Below, piece after piece: positions 1 through 11,603 of a stretch of 64,000 bases of DNA. The translations under genes and the position numbers were made by a program. Under the pieces are notes generated by a model that was not told where the DNA came from, did not search any database, and was given only the letters and a program-made list of their open reading frames with translations. Source of the DNA: Paragyromitra xinjiangensis (lineage: Eukaryota; Ascomycota; Pezizomycetes; Pezizales; Discinaceae); assembly GCA_038503065.1 (NCBI GenBank), contig JBCAMK010000004.1, positions 1,315,001 through 1,379,000 on the forward strand. The letters run 5' to 3'. How positions within the stretch are numbered: the stretch's first letter is position 1; each line of letters opens with the position of its first letter.

Positions 1-1017
1 CTAGTCGTCCGTCGCGCGCTGAAGGAGCGCAAAGATGGTATTGCGAAGAAGTTCAAGAAGCGATCTCTACAGCAACCACCAGAAGGAGATATTCCTCTAC
101 CATTACAGCTGTTGGGAGAAGTCGAGGAGGATGAGAACACACAATCGCTTCAACCGGTCGAAGAATGGGAAGGCGGGCAGAGCATACTATTGGGACCGGA
201 CGACAGTGCGTCTAACGTTACCTTTAACCGTAGGCGTAGGGCCGAGAGGAGAGCAGAGAAGGAGAAGTTACAAGAGAACGAGAGAAAGAAGGTGGAGAAG
301 AAGTTGCGGAAAATCGAGGAAGAGGGACGGGGGATAGGGGGGCTAAGAGAAGAGAAGAAGGAAGTGGTGAGGGATGGAGGAGATAAACGGGAGAAAGAGA
401 GAGATGGAAGGGAGGGTAAAGAAGAGAGAAGGGAGAAAAGGCGTGAGAAGAAGGAATTTGAGGAGGAAGTGGAGGGTGAAGGAACCGTAGTCGGGAGCGG
501 GAAGAGCGTGCATAGGAAAGATCGGAGGGAGAAGAAGGATCGGAGGGAAAAAAACGACTGCGATGTTGAGGGCTGTGACGAATGTGGGAGCTCAGTTAAA
601 CGACCAAGGAGTCGGAAACGGGACGGTGAAGAGAGTGAGAAATTGGAGGACATAAAAGAAGCGAAGGAACCGAAAGAAAAGCACGCCCACAGGTCCCAGA
701 AAGACTTCAAGGAACCCGAAAAAGTGGAAACCGGAAAGAAGGAGAAAGAGCCCAAGGACAAAAAAGGAATACTCGGCTCCATCGGACACTGGGTTGATAA
801 GAAAATAACCACCGACAAGCCCTCGAAAGAAGACAAGAAAGATAAGGACAGGGACAGGCCGCCTACCGGAGTTTCCGGTAAGTCAGCGGAGCTTAGAGAG
901 AAAGAGCGGCCTCCAACTTCACATAGTTACAGAGACCCATATGGTCACCGGGAGAGAGATTATCGGGAAGGCTATCGAGAGAAAGCAATTGAGGCAATGG
1001 GGGAGAAACAGTGGTAG
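1..1017 (+). CDS. C-terminal part of a highly charged Lys/Glu-rich protein (5' end outside window)
   Basis: Frame 1 is open from the first base to a TAG at 1015-1017, about 338 residues, so the gene enters from the left. A basic segment (KERKDGIAKKFKKR, around residues 8-21) is followed by an acidic stretch. From about residue 75 the chain is almost entirely K, E, R and D, with predicted coiled-coil or disordered character (EKEKLQENERKKVEKKL) and repeated RREKK blocks. Near residue 255 is a small hydrophobic island (GILGSIGHWVDKK), then more K/D/R-rich sequence. I recognise no catalytic domain. Charged tails of this kind occur in fungal membrane and chromatin proteins, but the diagnostic N-terminal part is missing. 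Reading frames on the opposite strand here are Ser/Phe-rich mirrors of the charged codons. Confidence 0.7.
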   Translation, partial: LVVRRALKERKDGIAKKFKKRSLQQPPEGDIPLPLQLLGEVEEDENTQSLQPVEEWEGGQSILLGPDDSASNVTFNRRRRAERRAEKEKLQENERKKVEKKLRKIEEEGRGIGGLREEKKEVVRDGGDKREKERDGREGKEERREKRREKKEFEEEVEGEGTVVGSGKSVHRKDRREKKDRREKNDCDVEGCDECGSSVKRPRSRKRDGEESEKLEDIKEAKEPKEKHAHRSQKDFKEPEKVETGKKEKEPKDKKGILGSIGHWVDKKITTDKPSKEDKKDKDRDRPPTGVSGKSAELREKERPPTSHSYRDPYGHRERDYREGYREKAIEAMGEKQW

Positions 1018-3815
1018 TTAGGATAGTGTGTTGGCACAATGCGAGAGGGAGGGGGTGGAAACGCTGGTGGAATGTCTATACGATGATACGATATGATACA
1101 GGACGGCGTTATAATTTTTCCTTCCTTCTTGCCTCTATATTTTATTTTATTTGTTAATTTTCTTAGAGTTTGAACGTCTACTTTGTAGTGGTATTTTGTG
1201 GATTTTTTGGACGGCGCTTGGCTGGGACTGGACTTATCGACTTCACACTTTCCTTTGTCTGGTTCATTGGACTTATTTTTATTTACCTTTTCCTGGAAGG
1301 TCTGAGGGACGGCGTGTGGGGAATATGGGGTACATATAGTTATTACTTTGGGATACCTTTGGAATTGGAAAAGTACTGTTTTTAAATTATCTGACCCGGC
1401 TGGATTTTGACAGTTTATGCCATTGTATTACGCTATTTAATACTGGATTTTGTGTGCTGTATCCTCTACGCATCCTTCCCTAGGTAATGTTTGCTTTCCT
1501 GCATTACTTTGCCCACAAGCACATGTGCTCCAGCCCAGGAGAACGCCAAGATCTAGGGCAAGGTGTCCACAAAAAAATCCTTGTGCTGCCTGTCACCACT
1601 TGGCTTAAAGGTCCATGGCCTCATTTGAAAACTACTAGGGCATGGTAGAGTAAGGCCAAGAGAAACCACAAGTAACAGCCTTACGTCATTGGATTTGACA
1701 ACCGTATATTATAGTTTCTTTTGCTCCACCATCCATTCCTATATCATCACTTAGCCTAGACCTCTAACTCGCTATCGTGCCTAGAGCCACGTCCCCGCGA
1801 GCTAGGTCTCATATCCACGACAACCCCGTTTTACTAGGGCGCAAAAGAAACCATATCAACAATCTACGTCATTCTCTGTATCTCACAGCACGATATGGGT
1901 GGCCGCGGAGTTTATTGCCGGGGTGATATAACCAGGGTGGTTGGTACTGACCAAACATCGAAGTCGGTGGCTTGGTAGGTGGCTCGATGGGCTGGGGTTG
2001 GTTAGGGCTGTGATTGACGGTTAGGGTATCCGTCAACAGGTTTTTCTTTTTTCAGGAATCAGTGGCCAGATCTTAAGATGATGTGGGTTTTGGTTCTGCT
2101 GGTTGGGCTTCGTGTGAGTTGGGTCGGTATGGTAGTTCTTTGGCTTATCGGATGGCGTTTTTTGGCTAGTGAGATCGGGTGGGGTCGGAGGGGCGGTTTA
2201 AGCTCGCGTCTAGATGGCGTGCAGTGTTTGGGTCTTCGTTATACTTTTGTAGTTCTTTGGGTATGGCCTTTCGTTGGGATGTTCGTCGGTTTTTGTAGGC
2301 GCCAAAACCGATGACAGTCCGTACCTCATTGAGAGCCAGGTTCATAGCTTATTGTATCGTGTGCTTTAAATCTATAGAAACTATGTATTAAGGAGGGTGG
2401 GACTATTGGGAAAGACAACTGCCAAGCCCTAGCCCGTTATGATATTCGCCCACGTACGGAGCCTGTGTATGTATCCCGTGCCCCCACCTCCGGTATATTT
2501 ACTATTTAGGAAGGACTGGGTTTAGAGGGCTTTTTAGTTATAATACATAAATAGGGGCCCGATGCTTAATAATGTGTTGCCATAAGCCGTGAATCTTGCG
2601 TGGAAGTATGAAGCGTAATCATCATTGTGCGCGAATTTCGTTGGAAAGCGTTGACCTGGTATGGATGTAGTCTCGGAGTTGGGAATCAGAGCACCAGAGC
2701 ACATGGAGTTTTAGGGACTGTTGCATGAGTATATAGAGATACATAATACCAGATTTTAGAGAGCGGGCAGCCGATCCGTTCCCTACCTGCTCATGTCCCT
2801 ACAATTTTCAATGCGTTTGTTTTAAATGAGCTTCCTAATCGGGTCTCGATAGTATACTCTAGTGGAGGCTCTAGGAGAGACATCGGGGGTCCCGAGCGAA
2901 GAGTTTTTCATGTATTAGTATACGGGCTCCGTCTATAAAGTTGGGCATGTACCACAGTCGGAGTCAATTAGTGAACTCTCAATCTTTATATTCAACAGCG
3001 TTTGATGACGCAATACGAGTGACAGGTTGTGATAATCGGAGCCTGTAGCAATTTGACGGAAAAGGAATTAAACGTGACCAGAAGAGGAGGATAGGATATA
3101 GCATCTTAATGATGGCACAGGGCTTGTTGGCAAGACCGAGTATCTTTGCGTTGGGATTTCGTGTTGGCGCATGATCAAATATTCGCGAATTGACCCCGAC
3201 CTATTCCTCATCCCCTTTTTGAGACACTCGATGGAAGATATTGTTGGAATATGATTGCGCAGTGCGTGGGGTGAGTCGGTGTTTCAAAATACTGAAACTT
3301 AGGGAATGTTGGTATGTGGATGTTTTAATCACAGAGGCTCACTCGACTCCAAAATGGGTGAAAATTTATCCCAACGGTTCTGCATATTCTGCATCGATTC
3401 TGCAGCAGCTGCGGGTGTGGCTGTACGATCAAGCTAGACTGCAGAACAGCCTCAAACGCACGGACGGTGTCAAAAGAATGAAACATGAAGTGAGACAATG
3501 ACGATATTTGCTCGGCTGACGATTTACAATCAGGATTCCGTTAACAGGTAGTGGTAGAAACATCGAAGAATGTATATATAAGAGCTCGCAGGAGACAGGA
3601 GAACTCATATGTCATCCTAGGACTTAATGGAATAATCTCGAATAAAATAATGCACCTGAAAGGAATTGCACTTCTGTTAATATAACGGCCTAGCGAGGAC
3701 ATCACCGTTATCACCGCTAACAAACATCTTTCCCCTCCTTCCCCTCAATCAGCTCTTGTGGTGTCATTCCTACATTTCCATCCTCATCAACATATCAGCC
3801 TTTACTTTTATCAAT
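1018..3815. other. Intergenic spacer
   Basis: About 2.8 kb without a convincing gene. Only short ORFs occur (for example 2078-2314 and 3241-3501, plus), without domain or splice support. T-rich runs after 1100 fit a 3' region for the upstream gene. A short pyrimidine-rich stretch just before 3816 fits a 5' leader of the next gene. Confidence 0.6.
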
Positions 3816-5066
3816 ATGTATTCTTCTCCTGAACGCGATGAACTCCTGCACAACACTTGGCTCGGGCTTCTTGTCTTCTCATTTGTTACGGCGTTGTTTC
3901 TATTCGGTCTCGAGACAGCGTATCAACTGTTAAAAGATGAGTTTTGGCCTTCGGATGATAAGTGGGATGAGGATTCGTTCGATTTGGAATCGAAGGAATA
4001 TAAAGACTTTATAGAAATGGAGGCGGCGAGACTTCAGAGGACACAAGAGAGAGAAAGAGGTGGGGGACGGGGAGCACAGAGTGGGGGTTTTATGGAAAGG
4101 AAACAGCGATGTGGGACTGGACATGGCTGTGGGAAGGCCACTACGTTGGGGGCTGCTAAGGAGGGGCCACAATTCACGGGGGCAGCAGAATCAATATCCG
4201 ATTGGAGGAGAAATCCCAATCTTTTTCGCCCTCTTGATTCGTCTCCGACAGATGAACGAGTGCGGAGGTCAAACTTGAGACCAAATCGGATCCAACATGA
4301 GCCTATTAATAGAGGTGAAAAGGGATTCTACTTCTGCAATCCCGCTACTTCCTCCAAGCAAATCCCCACAGTCCCAACGTTCTCATTGTGTACCCCAGTT
4401 AGACAAATCAAATTCGAGTATACTCCTACACCTGTCCTTGCATCCCCATTTGGTAGTTCCTCCAGCCCCTCCGTTGGGTCTGATTCTACACTTTCCCAAA
4501 TGTCCACCATTCCAACATCTCCTCATTCCTACAACTCTAGATTTTCTACCCCGGAATTTCCTCTCCCGAGAGTTCCTCATCCCGGCGACTCCGTTTTTCG
4601 TCGCCGTCCGGCACATTCCATCATAAAGAATACTGTCGATGAAACAGATCTCTGGGATGGCCCATTCATAGTCTTAAGTACAACTCTCCAAAGCTGGGTC
4701 GAGCTGCTTCTTCCACAGGGCTCTAACACACCCGCTTGGGTGGCGGTCGAGGATACTGTGCTTGCTCAAGATAAAGCACAGACAGCGGGGGTGGAAGTTA
4801 GGAAAGATGGGACGAAACTTTACATGATCGATAAGATACGCGGTGTCAGAGATAGGGGGAGCGCGGGGGAGCTGTACTTGGTGCATTGGAAGGGTTGGGG
4901 GTGTGAAGATGATACGTGGGAGCCGAGAGCAGGACTGCCGAGTGAGTTTATTAGAGACTTTGAAATGCGAGTAAAAAACTGGGAAGAGGAGAGAAAACGG
5001 GTGATGACTATGAGGATCAAGGTTGAGATTCCTGCGAGAAAGGCGAAGGGGTTTCTGGAGATTTAG
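3816..5066 (+). CDS. Membrane-helix / GPF-motif / chromodomain protein
   Basis: Single-exon frame of 416 residues from ATG 3816; the frame is open further upstream only through a TTG, so the first ATG ([11 protein letters not shown]) is preferred. One hydrophobic helix lies at about residues 15-36. A long low-complexity Ser/Pro-rich linker follows. Near the C-terminus is a WDGPF motif (G282-P283-F284) followed by an LLLP segment, as in the GPY/F module of Ty3/gypsy integrases. A chromodomain follows at about residues 335-385: Y336, W358 and W361 sit at the aromatic-cage positions, and the DDTWEP signature has W368. Chromodomains read methylated histone H3 tails in known families. A nuclear reader with a membrane helix is odd: it could act at the nuclear envelope or be a domesticated retroelement tail fused to another N-terminus. 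The chromodomain call is firm, the origin is inference. Confidence 0.8.
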   Translation: MYSSPERDELLHNTWLGLLVFSFVTALFLFGLETAYQLLKDEFWPSDDKWDEDSFDLESKEYKDFIEMEAARLQRTQERERGGGRGAQSGGFMERKQRCGTGHGCGKATTLGAAKEGPQFTGAAESISDWRRNPNLFRPLDSSPTDERVRRSNLRPNRIQHEPINRGEKGFYFCNPATSSKQIPTVPTFSLCTPVRQIKFEYTPTPVLASPFGSSSSPSVGSDSTLSQMSTIPTSPHSYNSRFSTPEFPLPRVPHPGDSVFRRRPAHSIIKNTVDETDLWDGPFIVLSTTLQSWVELLLPQGSNTPAWVAVEDTVLAQDKAQTAGVEVRKDGTKLYMIDKIRGVRDRGSAGELYLVHWKGWGCEDDTWEPRAGLPSEFIRDFEMRVKNWEEERKRVMTMRIKVEIPARKAKGFLEI

Positions 5067-8000
5067 GTGGCTGATTGTGGGGGTGTTTCGGGCTGGCTGT
5101 GCTTGTTATGATCATATATCTGCTACTATATTTGTTCTCGTGGTTGCTGGAACTGACTTTTAGGTCTTGGTTTGCAAGCTACATATATATAGTAAGACTT
5201 AATAAAAATAAAATAACTTTTTAGCCGCACCTGGCACTACGTTACCTATGACCTATAATGATACACGGATGGCTCAAGCTTTGTGCTCTTTGGGGAATTT
5301 TGCGGCACGTTTAGGTGGTGTTTGGTGGCAGTCTCAATTAGGCTTAGCTTCTTTTTCTGTTAATTTTCTTGTTGGGCAACCCTATCCCAAGCATAGAACA
5401 AAGCTTGCTGAAAGCTCAGGCTTCAAAGCATAAATGTATACCAGAATCTCTAATATACTGGGCGAATCATGTACTTTGGATGTTTCGATCGGGTCTCTAA
5501 TCTTCCCATTTCAGTAAAATTAAGTTCTAGATTTCAAGATGAGACTACTCGTGGGAAGTATCTCTGCTTATTATTGTATTTTCAAATTTACATAGCTTTT
5601 CATAGTTTATAGCGATCCGGCTTAAACCGTAGCTGCTAAGTTTTCTAAAATTGGAAGAGTATAGAAATGAGCTGCGATGCGTAGGATGGAAGATTCGTGG
5701 AATTAAACGAGTTGTAAACGGCCAAGCCGATACCTCAAAGCGTACAGGGTATCGAAGATATTGGGGATTTGGATCGTAGCGTGTCATTCAGCTAACCTAG
5801 GCGCCACGTCGTGGAAAGCGCATTAATTTTTTGTTGAAACTTCTTGAGCTTACTGGAGATAGAGACACGGATCTTCTGGTGAATTCCCCGTTTATTCTCT
5901 TAGTTGGTGTTAGCCTCTGTTGGTATCTTTTGATAGTTCATAGAAACTAAACCAGCTTCTGTAGCGGAAGGGGCTTTGTTGAATCATCCTGACTGAGTGC
6001 TATTGCTTTAACTATTACAGGTCACTCGATGCTCATGGGGAATCACTCGAAAGTGCCTATTTGACCTTTGAAGTAATAAGATGTGATATTCGATGCTTCT
6101 GTGGAAGACTAGAGGTATTCGATAGAGAAGAAAGGGACGAAGAAGAGGCAGGAAGCCTCTGTATATATACAAGTAATCAACCAATCAGAGCCCTTCCACC
6201 ATATACCTCGCCGATCAACGCCTCCAGGCTCAAAGCAGCCTCCGAATAAGCCCAATATACTGAATAGCCGCCAGAATAATCAACGGCCAAAGAAGCCCAA
6301 ATCAGCAAGGAATAGTAAGGAACCAGAATAGCAGAAAAGCCTACGTATGCTATAGAGGCCTACGTAGGTGGAGAGAAGAATAGGGCCAAATAGTAAGGAA
6401 AACCCGGAAGCGGCACGAAAGGAAGTAAATATATCCAACAACTTTGGGGTGTATAAAAGATTACGAAGACCTCGATAGGGCTGTATACGAAGGATGAGGG
6501 GGAAGGGGGGGAAGGGAAGAAGAGGAAAGAATTCAAAAAGAGGGGGGGGGTTTATACTCGCACTAAGGACCCACTAAATTGGATCACCAGATACGACACT
6601 CCCCTCCTAGGGCTACTAGTAGAGCCGCACTCGGGTCTCAAACTTTATTTGTGGGCTTATGTTATTTAGGGACCTATGTCCGTCCTACTCTAGCGAGATA
6701 AAGCTCAAATTTACCTGACCTATAGCCTTCTACACTTTATCTGCTGTGGGGTTTCCAAACTCTATTGGCTGAACCCACGGAGCTAAAAAAAGCGGTATGT
6801 TTGCTTTCTTTGCTAGGTGCTGTAGTTTTAGGGCCTCCATCACTAAGTTTTTTCTACCGCTAATGAGTTTCTGGTGAATTTTTATGAGCAAGTCGCGGTT
6901 GAAAAGGAATGAATTATATTAGTTGACTCCTTGATAAGTGATTATGACAAACTGTTCCGCGGGGTGTCTGTCATCTGCTTGAACACATATCCTCTTCTGT
7001 GCCCAGTCTTATCTTCCTACAAGCTAAGTAGCACCACTCTAGAGGAGTAGCTTAATACTCTCGTAAAATAGCCCCCGTAAAATAGCCCCCGCTGCCAACT
7101 CAGATGTGCCAAACATTCTTCCGAAGACTTCACTAAAGGTATAAAGTTCGTTTACCGGTTCTCAAATTTCCGATGGAGCCGTAGTCTAGTGGGCTCACCT
7201 GACCGACAAGCCGCATGGCTTTGTAATTTCATAATTTTGTAGTGTTCGAAATATTTATAGTTATATACGGCTGGGTGTAACCGTTAACCTAGGGGCCAAA
7301 AATCCTAGGCCTGGGGAACTGGTTGACAATAATTGGGAAAGTTTAAAAGGCATGGGAAAGGTGTGAATATTGCTAGTTTCATTCTGATACATTTAAGTGG
7401 ATTTTATAGGTCTCTTTGCATTGGCTTGATCAATCAATATTCATTTTCTGATGGGTTCAGTTTTGTTGTTATCAGGGTTAGGGTTTAAATCAGGCTGAGG
7501 TTTAGCATCATCGTAAATCACCCGATAGCTATTAATCATAGGTTTTCGTAATATAGAGGCATTCGCGGTGGCTTCAGAGTAGGAAATAAGGATTTGACCC
7601 GGGGGGGAGGTGACGGGGGTTGCGGAACTCCCCCCGATATATACATCACCTTTCGGCCGATAGTAATTGCAGTATCGCGAAGTATCGTGGGCTTTTCATT
7701 ATTTGAACACTCTATTGACTCAAGCTTGAAAACCTCTGGCCGCTTACTAGGCCAAAGAAACGAGACCTATTAGGGGAAAATGCTAAGGGATAAATGCATG
7801 ATAAATTTAGGAGTATACTTGAAAGAAAGAGCATGCTTAGGGAGGTATCGAGTCCGAACCCCAGAACTTCCGACATCTATCAAGCATACTTCCTACACAA
7901 GTTTCTCTCTTGCTCTTGGGCATTCAACGTACATTGGCTCTGGGATTGCATGTACGGGCGCTGTGGTAAGAAATTCAAGCTTGCTACATTTCTGAAATTG

Positions 8001-8269
8001 AACCAACTTCATACACCCTATGCTTTCCCCTTGAAGTGCTCTAGAAAAAAGTTTTGAACTTGCTAGCCCTGCCTACTCTTTGGTATTCTCTTCGGACTCC
8101 TGTTTCCAGTCCCCCAGCACCTCGGCAAATGCTGAAAATACATGAAGCAGATATCTTGTCCCAAAGCACCCAAGCCGACGATAAGATCATGCCCCAAGTA
8201 AATGGACTAAGGTATTTCCGGGGCTCTATCTGACCATTAACACCAACAAAATCAATTATTCGCTCTCCT
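5067..8269. other. Gene-poor spacer with low-complexity DNA
   Basis: About 3.2 kb with no gene I can support. A purine-rich tract spans roughly 6478-6555, ending in a G run. A 14-bp unit (GTAAAATAGCCCCC) is duplicated in tandem at 7063-7090. Segment 6060-6560 is rich in stop-broken K/R/N/E coding-like sequence and could be a decayed retroelement, but no motif confirms it. A telomere-like AGGGTTAGGG lies at 7474-7486. Confidence 0.5.
7063..7090. repeat. Tandem duplication of a 14-bp unit
   Basis: GTAAAATAGCCCCC occurs twice head to tail. Confidence 0.85.
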
Positions 8270-9997
8270 TCATAGGAATTCCGCGCCAATATTAATGCCC
8301 CTGCTAAAATCTGGAGCTCTCGCAGCCCTAGCTCCCGATAACACTCTGATAAGCCAATCATTATCTCCACATATTGCCGCCAAATGGAGCGGCGAATGCC
8401 CTTCGACATCCACGGTGGCAGCATCAGCCCCAGATTCCAGCAGGATAGCAACAACTTTCTCCCTCTTCCTCCTTACTGCTAAGTGCAGTGGTGTCTGCCC
8501 ATTCCGATTCTTAGCAAACACATCCGCCCCCTTCGCCAACATCATACCAACTAACTCCTCTTTACCATTCCATGCTGCCAAGTGTAGTGCTGTGAGGCCT
8601 GTGTTATCGCGAATATCGTGGTCCGCTCCGTTTTCTAAAAGGAGTTTCGCCATCGCCTCGTCTCCTTCAAACTCCAGTGCTAATACTCGGTGGAGTGCAG
8701 TTAGCCCGTCATTGTCTTGAACGTCGATATCAGCGCCGTTTTCGAGTAACACCTTAACTATGGCCTCGCTGCCCTCCATCGTAGCTGTTCGATGCAGCGC
8801 CGGAAGACCGTTGTAACCGCGAGCGTTGACATTAGCTCCCCTATGGAGCAGGAGGCGAACTACTTTTTCTTGTTTGTAGATTGCGGCGAGGATGAATGCC
8901 GTGAGGCCATCATTGCCGCTACGAACGTCCACATCGACACCAAACTCTAGCAAGATTTTAACTATGTCTTCTTGTCCAGACATCGCTGCAAGTTCGAGTG
9001 CCGTGTGACCGCTATTTGTCTGGGTGGATATTTCAGCGCCTTGCTCAAGGAGAACCCTGACGACGGCTTCGTGGCCGCCAGTTGCAGCTAGCAGAAGGGC
9101 TGTATGGCCGTTGTTATTCCGGACATCGCTATCCGCACCATTGTCTAGCAAGATCCTGACCGGTGTTGCGTGGCCAGCTGTTGCAGCTAAGAGAAGAGGG
9201 GTATGGCCGTTATGGTCGGAAACGGTAATGTCGGCGCCATACTCTAGAAGGAGCTTTAGAACATCTACACGACCTTTCCATGCCGCTAGATGAAGTGCTG
9301 TGCGTCCATTCAAGGTTTGAAAGGATATGTCTGCGCCCATCTCAATGAGTGTCCGGACCACTGCTTCATGCCCCGCCAACGCCGCTACATAAAGCGCGCC
9401 ATGAGCATTGCTATTCCGTGCACTGATATACTGCGGCCCTTTATGCTCCAATAATAGTCGAACCATCTTCGCATTCCCTTTCCACGCCACCAAGTGTAAT
9501 GGTGTGATTCTGTCGTTGTCCTCATCATCAATATCCGCACCATTGTCCAACAGCAATTTAATCATCGCTTCACCCCTATCCAACACCATCGCCAGGTGAA
9601 GGGCCGTCAACCCATCCCGTCCTTTTGCTTTGATATCCGCACCTCTGTCGAGCAGTAGCTTGATAATGACTCTGCGGTTGTCACTCGAGCCTACTGCGTA
9701 ATGGAGTGCCGTTTGTCCGAACGAACCACTGCCGCCGTCGCTTTCAGGTGTAGGCTCGTTGATGCCAGCTGCGTTTGTCAAGTTGAGGACCAATCGAACG
9801 AGAGGCTCGTGACCTTTCCATGCTGCCCATTGCAGCGCTGTGATACCGCGGATGTCCTCGATAGCGAGTTTGTGGAGATAAGGGGTGACGAGCAGCGACA
9901 GGTGTTTGCTTGCTTGTAAGAAGCGGCTAACGTGTTTTACTTCAAGGTTTCTGGCGATTAGGTAGAGGATTTCGTTTGGGAGATCGAGAAGATTCAT
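8270..9997 (-). CDS. F-box protein with about 15 ankyrin repeats
   Basis: Intronless frame of 575 residues. Residues 1-40 form an F-box (LPNEILYLIARNLEVKHVSR), the module that binds Skp1 in SCF ubiquitin ligases. From about residue 50 to the end I count 15 ankyrin units of 31-34 residues with the usual G-x-T-A/P-L-H-x-A-A and L-L-x-x-G-A-D signatures. The last unit is followed by a short tail ending at 8270. The expected role is a substrate adaptor whose ankyrin stack binds the target to be ubiquitylated; the target is unknown. Such F-box/ankyrin genes are expanded in many filamentous fungi. The start is well placed, since the F-box begins at residue 6. The repeats are diverged in sequence, so this is not a recent tandem duplication. 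Confidence 0.9.
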   Translation of the reverse strand: MNLLDLPNEILYLIARNLEVKHVSRFLQASKHLSLLVTPYLHKLAIEDIRGITALQWAAWKGHEPLVRLVLNLTNAAGINEPTPESDGGSGSFGQTALHYAVGSSDNRRVIIKLLLDRGADIKAKGRDGLTALHLAMVLDRGEAMIKLLLDNGADIDDEDNDRITPLHLVAWKGNAKMVRLLLEHKGPQYISARNSNAHGALYVAALAGHEAVVRTLIEMGADISFQTLNGRTALHLAAWKGRVDVLKLLLEYGADITVSDHNGHTPLLLAATAGHATPVRILLDNGADSDVRNNNGHTALLLAATGGHEAVVRVLLEQGAEISTQTNSGHTALELAAMSGQEDIVKILLEFGVDVDVRSGNDGLTAFILAAIYKQEKVVRLLLHRGANVNARGYNGLPALHRTATMEGSEAIVKVLLENGADIDVQDNDGLTALHRVLALEFEGDEAMAKLLLENGADHDIRDNTGLTALHLAAWNGKEELVGMMLAKGADVFAKNRNGQTPLHLAVRRKREKVVAILLESGADAATVDVEGHSPLHLAAICGDNDWLIRVLSGARAARAPDFSRGINIGAEFL

Positions 9998-10420
9998 TGG
10001 AGGCGCTATGATAATATCCTTGTAGTGTATAGGGTCTTTTGGTCGGTCGGGGGAGGTCTGTAGTTTCTAATTACCCGGATTCTACTAGGGTTAGGGTTGA
10101 TATCACCTACGGAATGATTGGGAAGTTTCTTACTTCTGGGATCTTCTCCACGAAGATGGACAGACGGTATTTTTGTAAATTCGGAATGTGTGGCTAGGCT
10201 AGGAAAAATTTGAGCAGGCTTGTAATCATGAAATGTCACCCGTCGATGCCCTGAGAAAGAACCTTTCTTGGAGCCGAGCGGCAGGTTTAGTGAAAACCCG
10301 GGATATGAGATTTAGAAAGTAATAGTATTCCTAGATCTGCCTTGAAGTTTATAGTGAATCCTTAAATATTAGCTCTCCTTGATACCTCTACCAAAAAAAA
10401 GAGATGTTTATTGTAATGTA
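9998..10420. other. Spacer upstream of the F-box/ankyrin gene
   Basis: Probable promoter region of the minus-strand F-box gene. Contains TAGGGTTAGGGTTG at 10086-10099. No gene recognised. Confidence 0.5.
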
Positions 10421-10883
10421 TAGACGCGTGCAAAAAGTCGTGAGACACTAGCCAAAATACGCCAAAATCGGGCAACTGTGAGCCAATGTCTTCACTGCTA
10501 AATGAACTAAAACTAATAAGATAACTTCAGGTATGGAGTAACTAGGTCTGGGTTTTATGCCAATGGTGTTTCTTTGTCTGCTGGATTTTTGTGGGTTAAG
10601 ATATATGTGGTTGAACCCATCCGGTTTGGTTAAATGCTAGAATTTGGTGAGGGAAAGCACAATACAACGAAAATCTCAGGACTCTGTCAACATATGCAAC
10701 CATATCTTGTGCTAGGATTAACTGGATGATTTGAGATTTAATAAGGTGAAAATTCATGGGTATTGAAATTTTATGTGAGCTTCCCAGATTTTATTGTGGT
10801 GTTGGCATGGAAATTTGTAGTTGTGAACTGGCTTGATTTTGGTGTATTTTGGCTAGTGTCTCACGACTTTTTGCACGCGTCTG
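10421..10883. mobile_element. MITE with 47-bp terminal inverted repeats and TA duplication
   Basis: Left terminal repeat 10422-10468 and right 10836-10882 are inverted copies matching at 46 of 47 positions; the outer part begins AGACGCGTGCAAAAAGTCG. One further mismatched base on each side leads to TA at 10419-10420 and 10884-10885, the target duplication typical of Tc1/mariner-type elements. The 463-bp body holds no transposase frame, so this is a non-autonomous element moved in trans. High repeat identity suggests recent activity. Confidence 0.85.
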
Positions 10884-11167
10884 TACCAAGGAAGATTATA
10901 GTTCGTGTCTCTCACTAGTAGGTACATGCAGCTACAGACTTGTGCTGAGTAGGGAATATAATAAAGAGGTTGGATTCTTCATTCACTTCGTAAGCCAATA
11001 GATTATTCTTTATCTAGTTATTCTTACATGCGGGATAGGTATAGCATTAGACGTTCTGGCTATCTTCCACGACGGTAAGCTTCCCTTTTTCGCCCATGCG
11101 CCGGAAAATTTAGATTTACTGTTCTAAGTTTGCTTTTGCCAAACTATAAATACCTTCATTTTGCACG

Positions 11168-11603
11168 ATGAATCCCCATCAACTACCTATAATTTGGCTT
11201 ATATTACTTATGTATACCCATTCTACGCGAACGATGCTACCGGATCCCCATCCCAGTAACGGAAATAGGGAAGTAGGACTCCTTTTTGATTCCGAATCTC
11301 AAGATGGAGTTAGTGCTCATGCCCGCGGCAATGTAAGAAAGACCTGCACGCCCCTGCAACCCTCTCCTCAACCTAACAAGCCTTTTTTTCTAGAAAGATA
11401 ATTCGAAAATATTAGCGCAGCTCGAATATCAGTTGTGTGAAGTTGATTCCTTACTATCTCGAGCTCGGAACGCTAGTTTTACGCTTGAACGCCGTCTTGA
11501 GGCCATGAAAACAGAGGTTGCGGATCTACAAGCTCGTGCTGGCGACCTATACTTTGAGGTGGGAAAGAGTATGAAAATTCCGGGAGGTGATACTAGGGAT
11601 TGA
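11168..11603 (+). CDS. Small putative secreted coiled-coil protein (two exons)
   Basis: Exon 1 11168-11332 and exon 2 11394-11603 flank a 61-nt intron with GTAAGA donor, CCTAAC branch site and pyrimidine-rich TTTTTTTCTAG acceptor. The product is 124 residues. The N-terminus (PIIWLILLMYTHSTRT) resembles a signal peptide or single anchor. Exon 2 is a heptad-like, charged helix (KILAQLEYQLCEVDSLLSR onward, then LERRLEAMKTEVADLQ). No family recognised. The canonical splice signals and the switch to a clean amphipathic helix right after the acceptor are the evidence that this is a gene. Size and N-terminus fit a small secreted protein, which is inference. Confidence 0.5.

Noticed and set aside
150..836. 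228-codon minus-strand frame
   Set aside because: Mirror of the Lys/Glu codons of the plus-strand gene; the Ser/Phe/Leu composition is the expected artefact.
3930..5020. Several minus- and plus-strand frames within the chromodomain gene
   Set aside because: Shadows of the 416-residue frame, which has a recognisable domain.
8041..8454. Minus-strand 137-codon frame overlapping the F-box/ankyrin 3' end
   Set aside because: Different frame, no domain; the ankyrin frame has 15 repeats.
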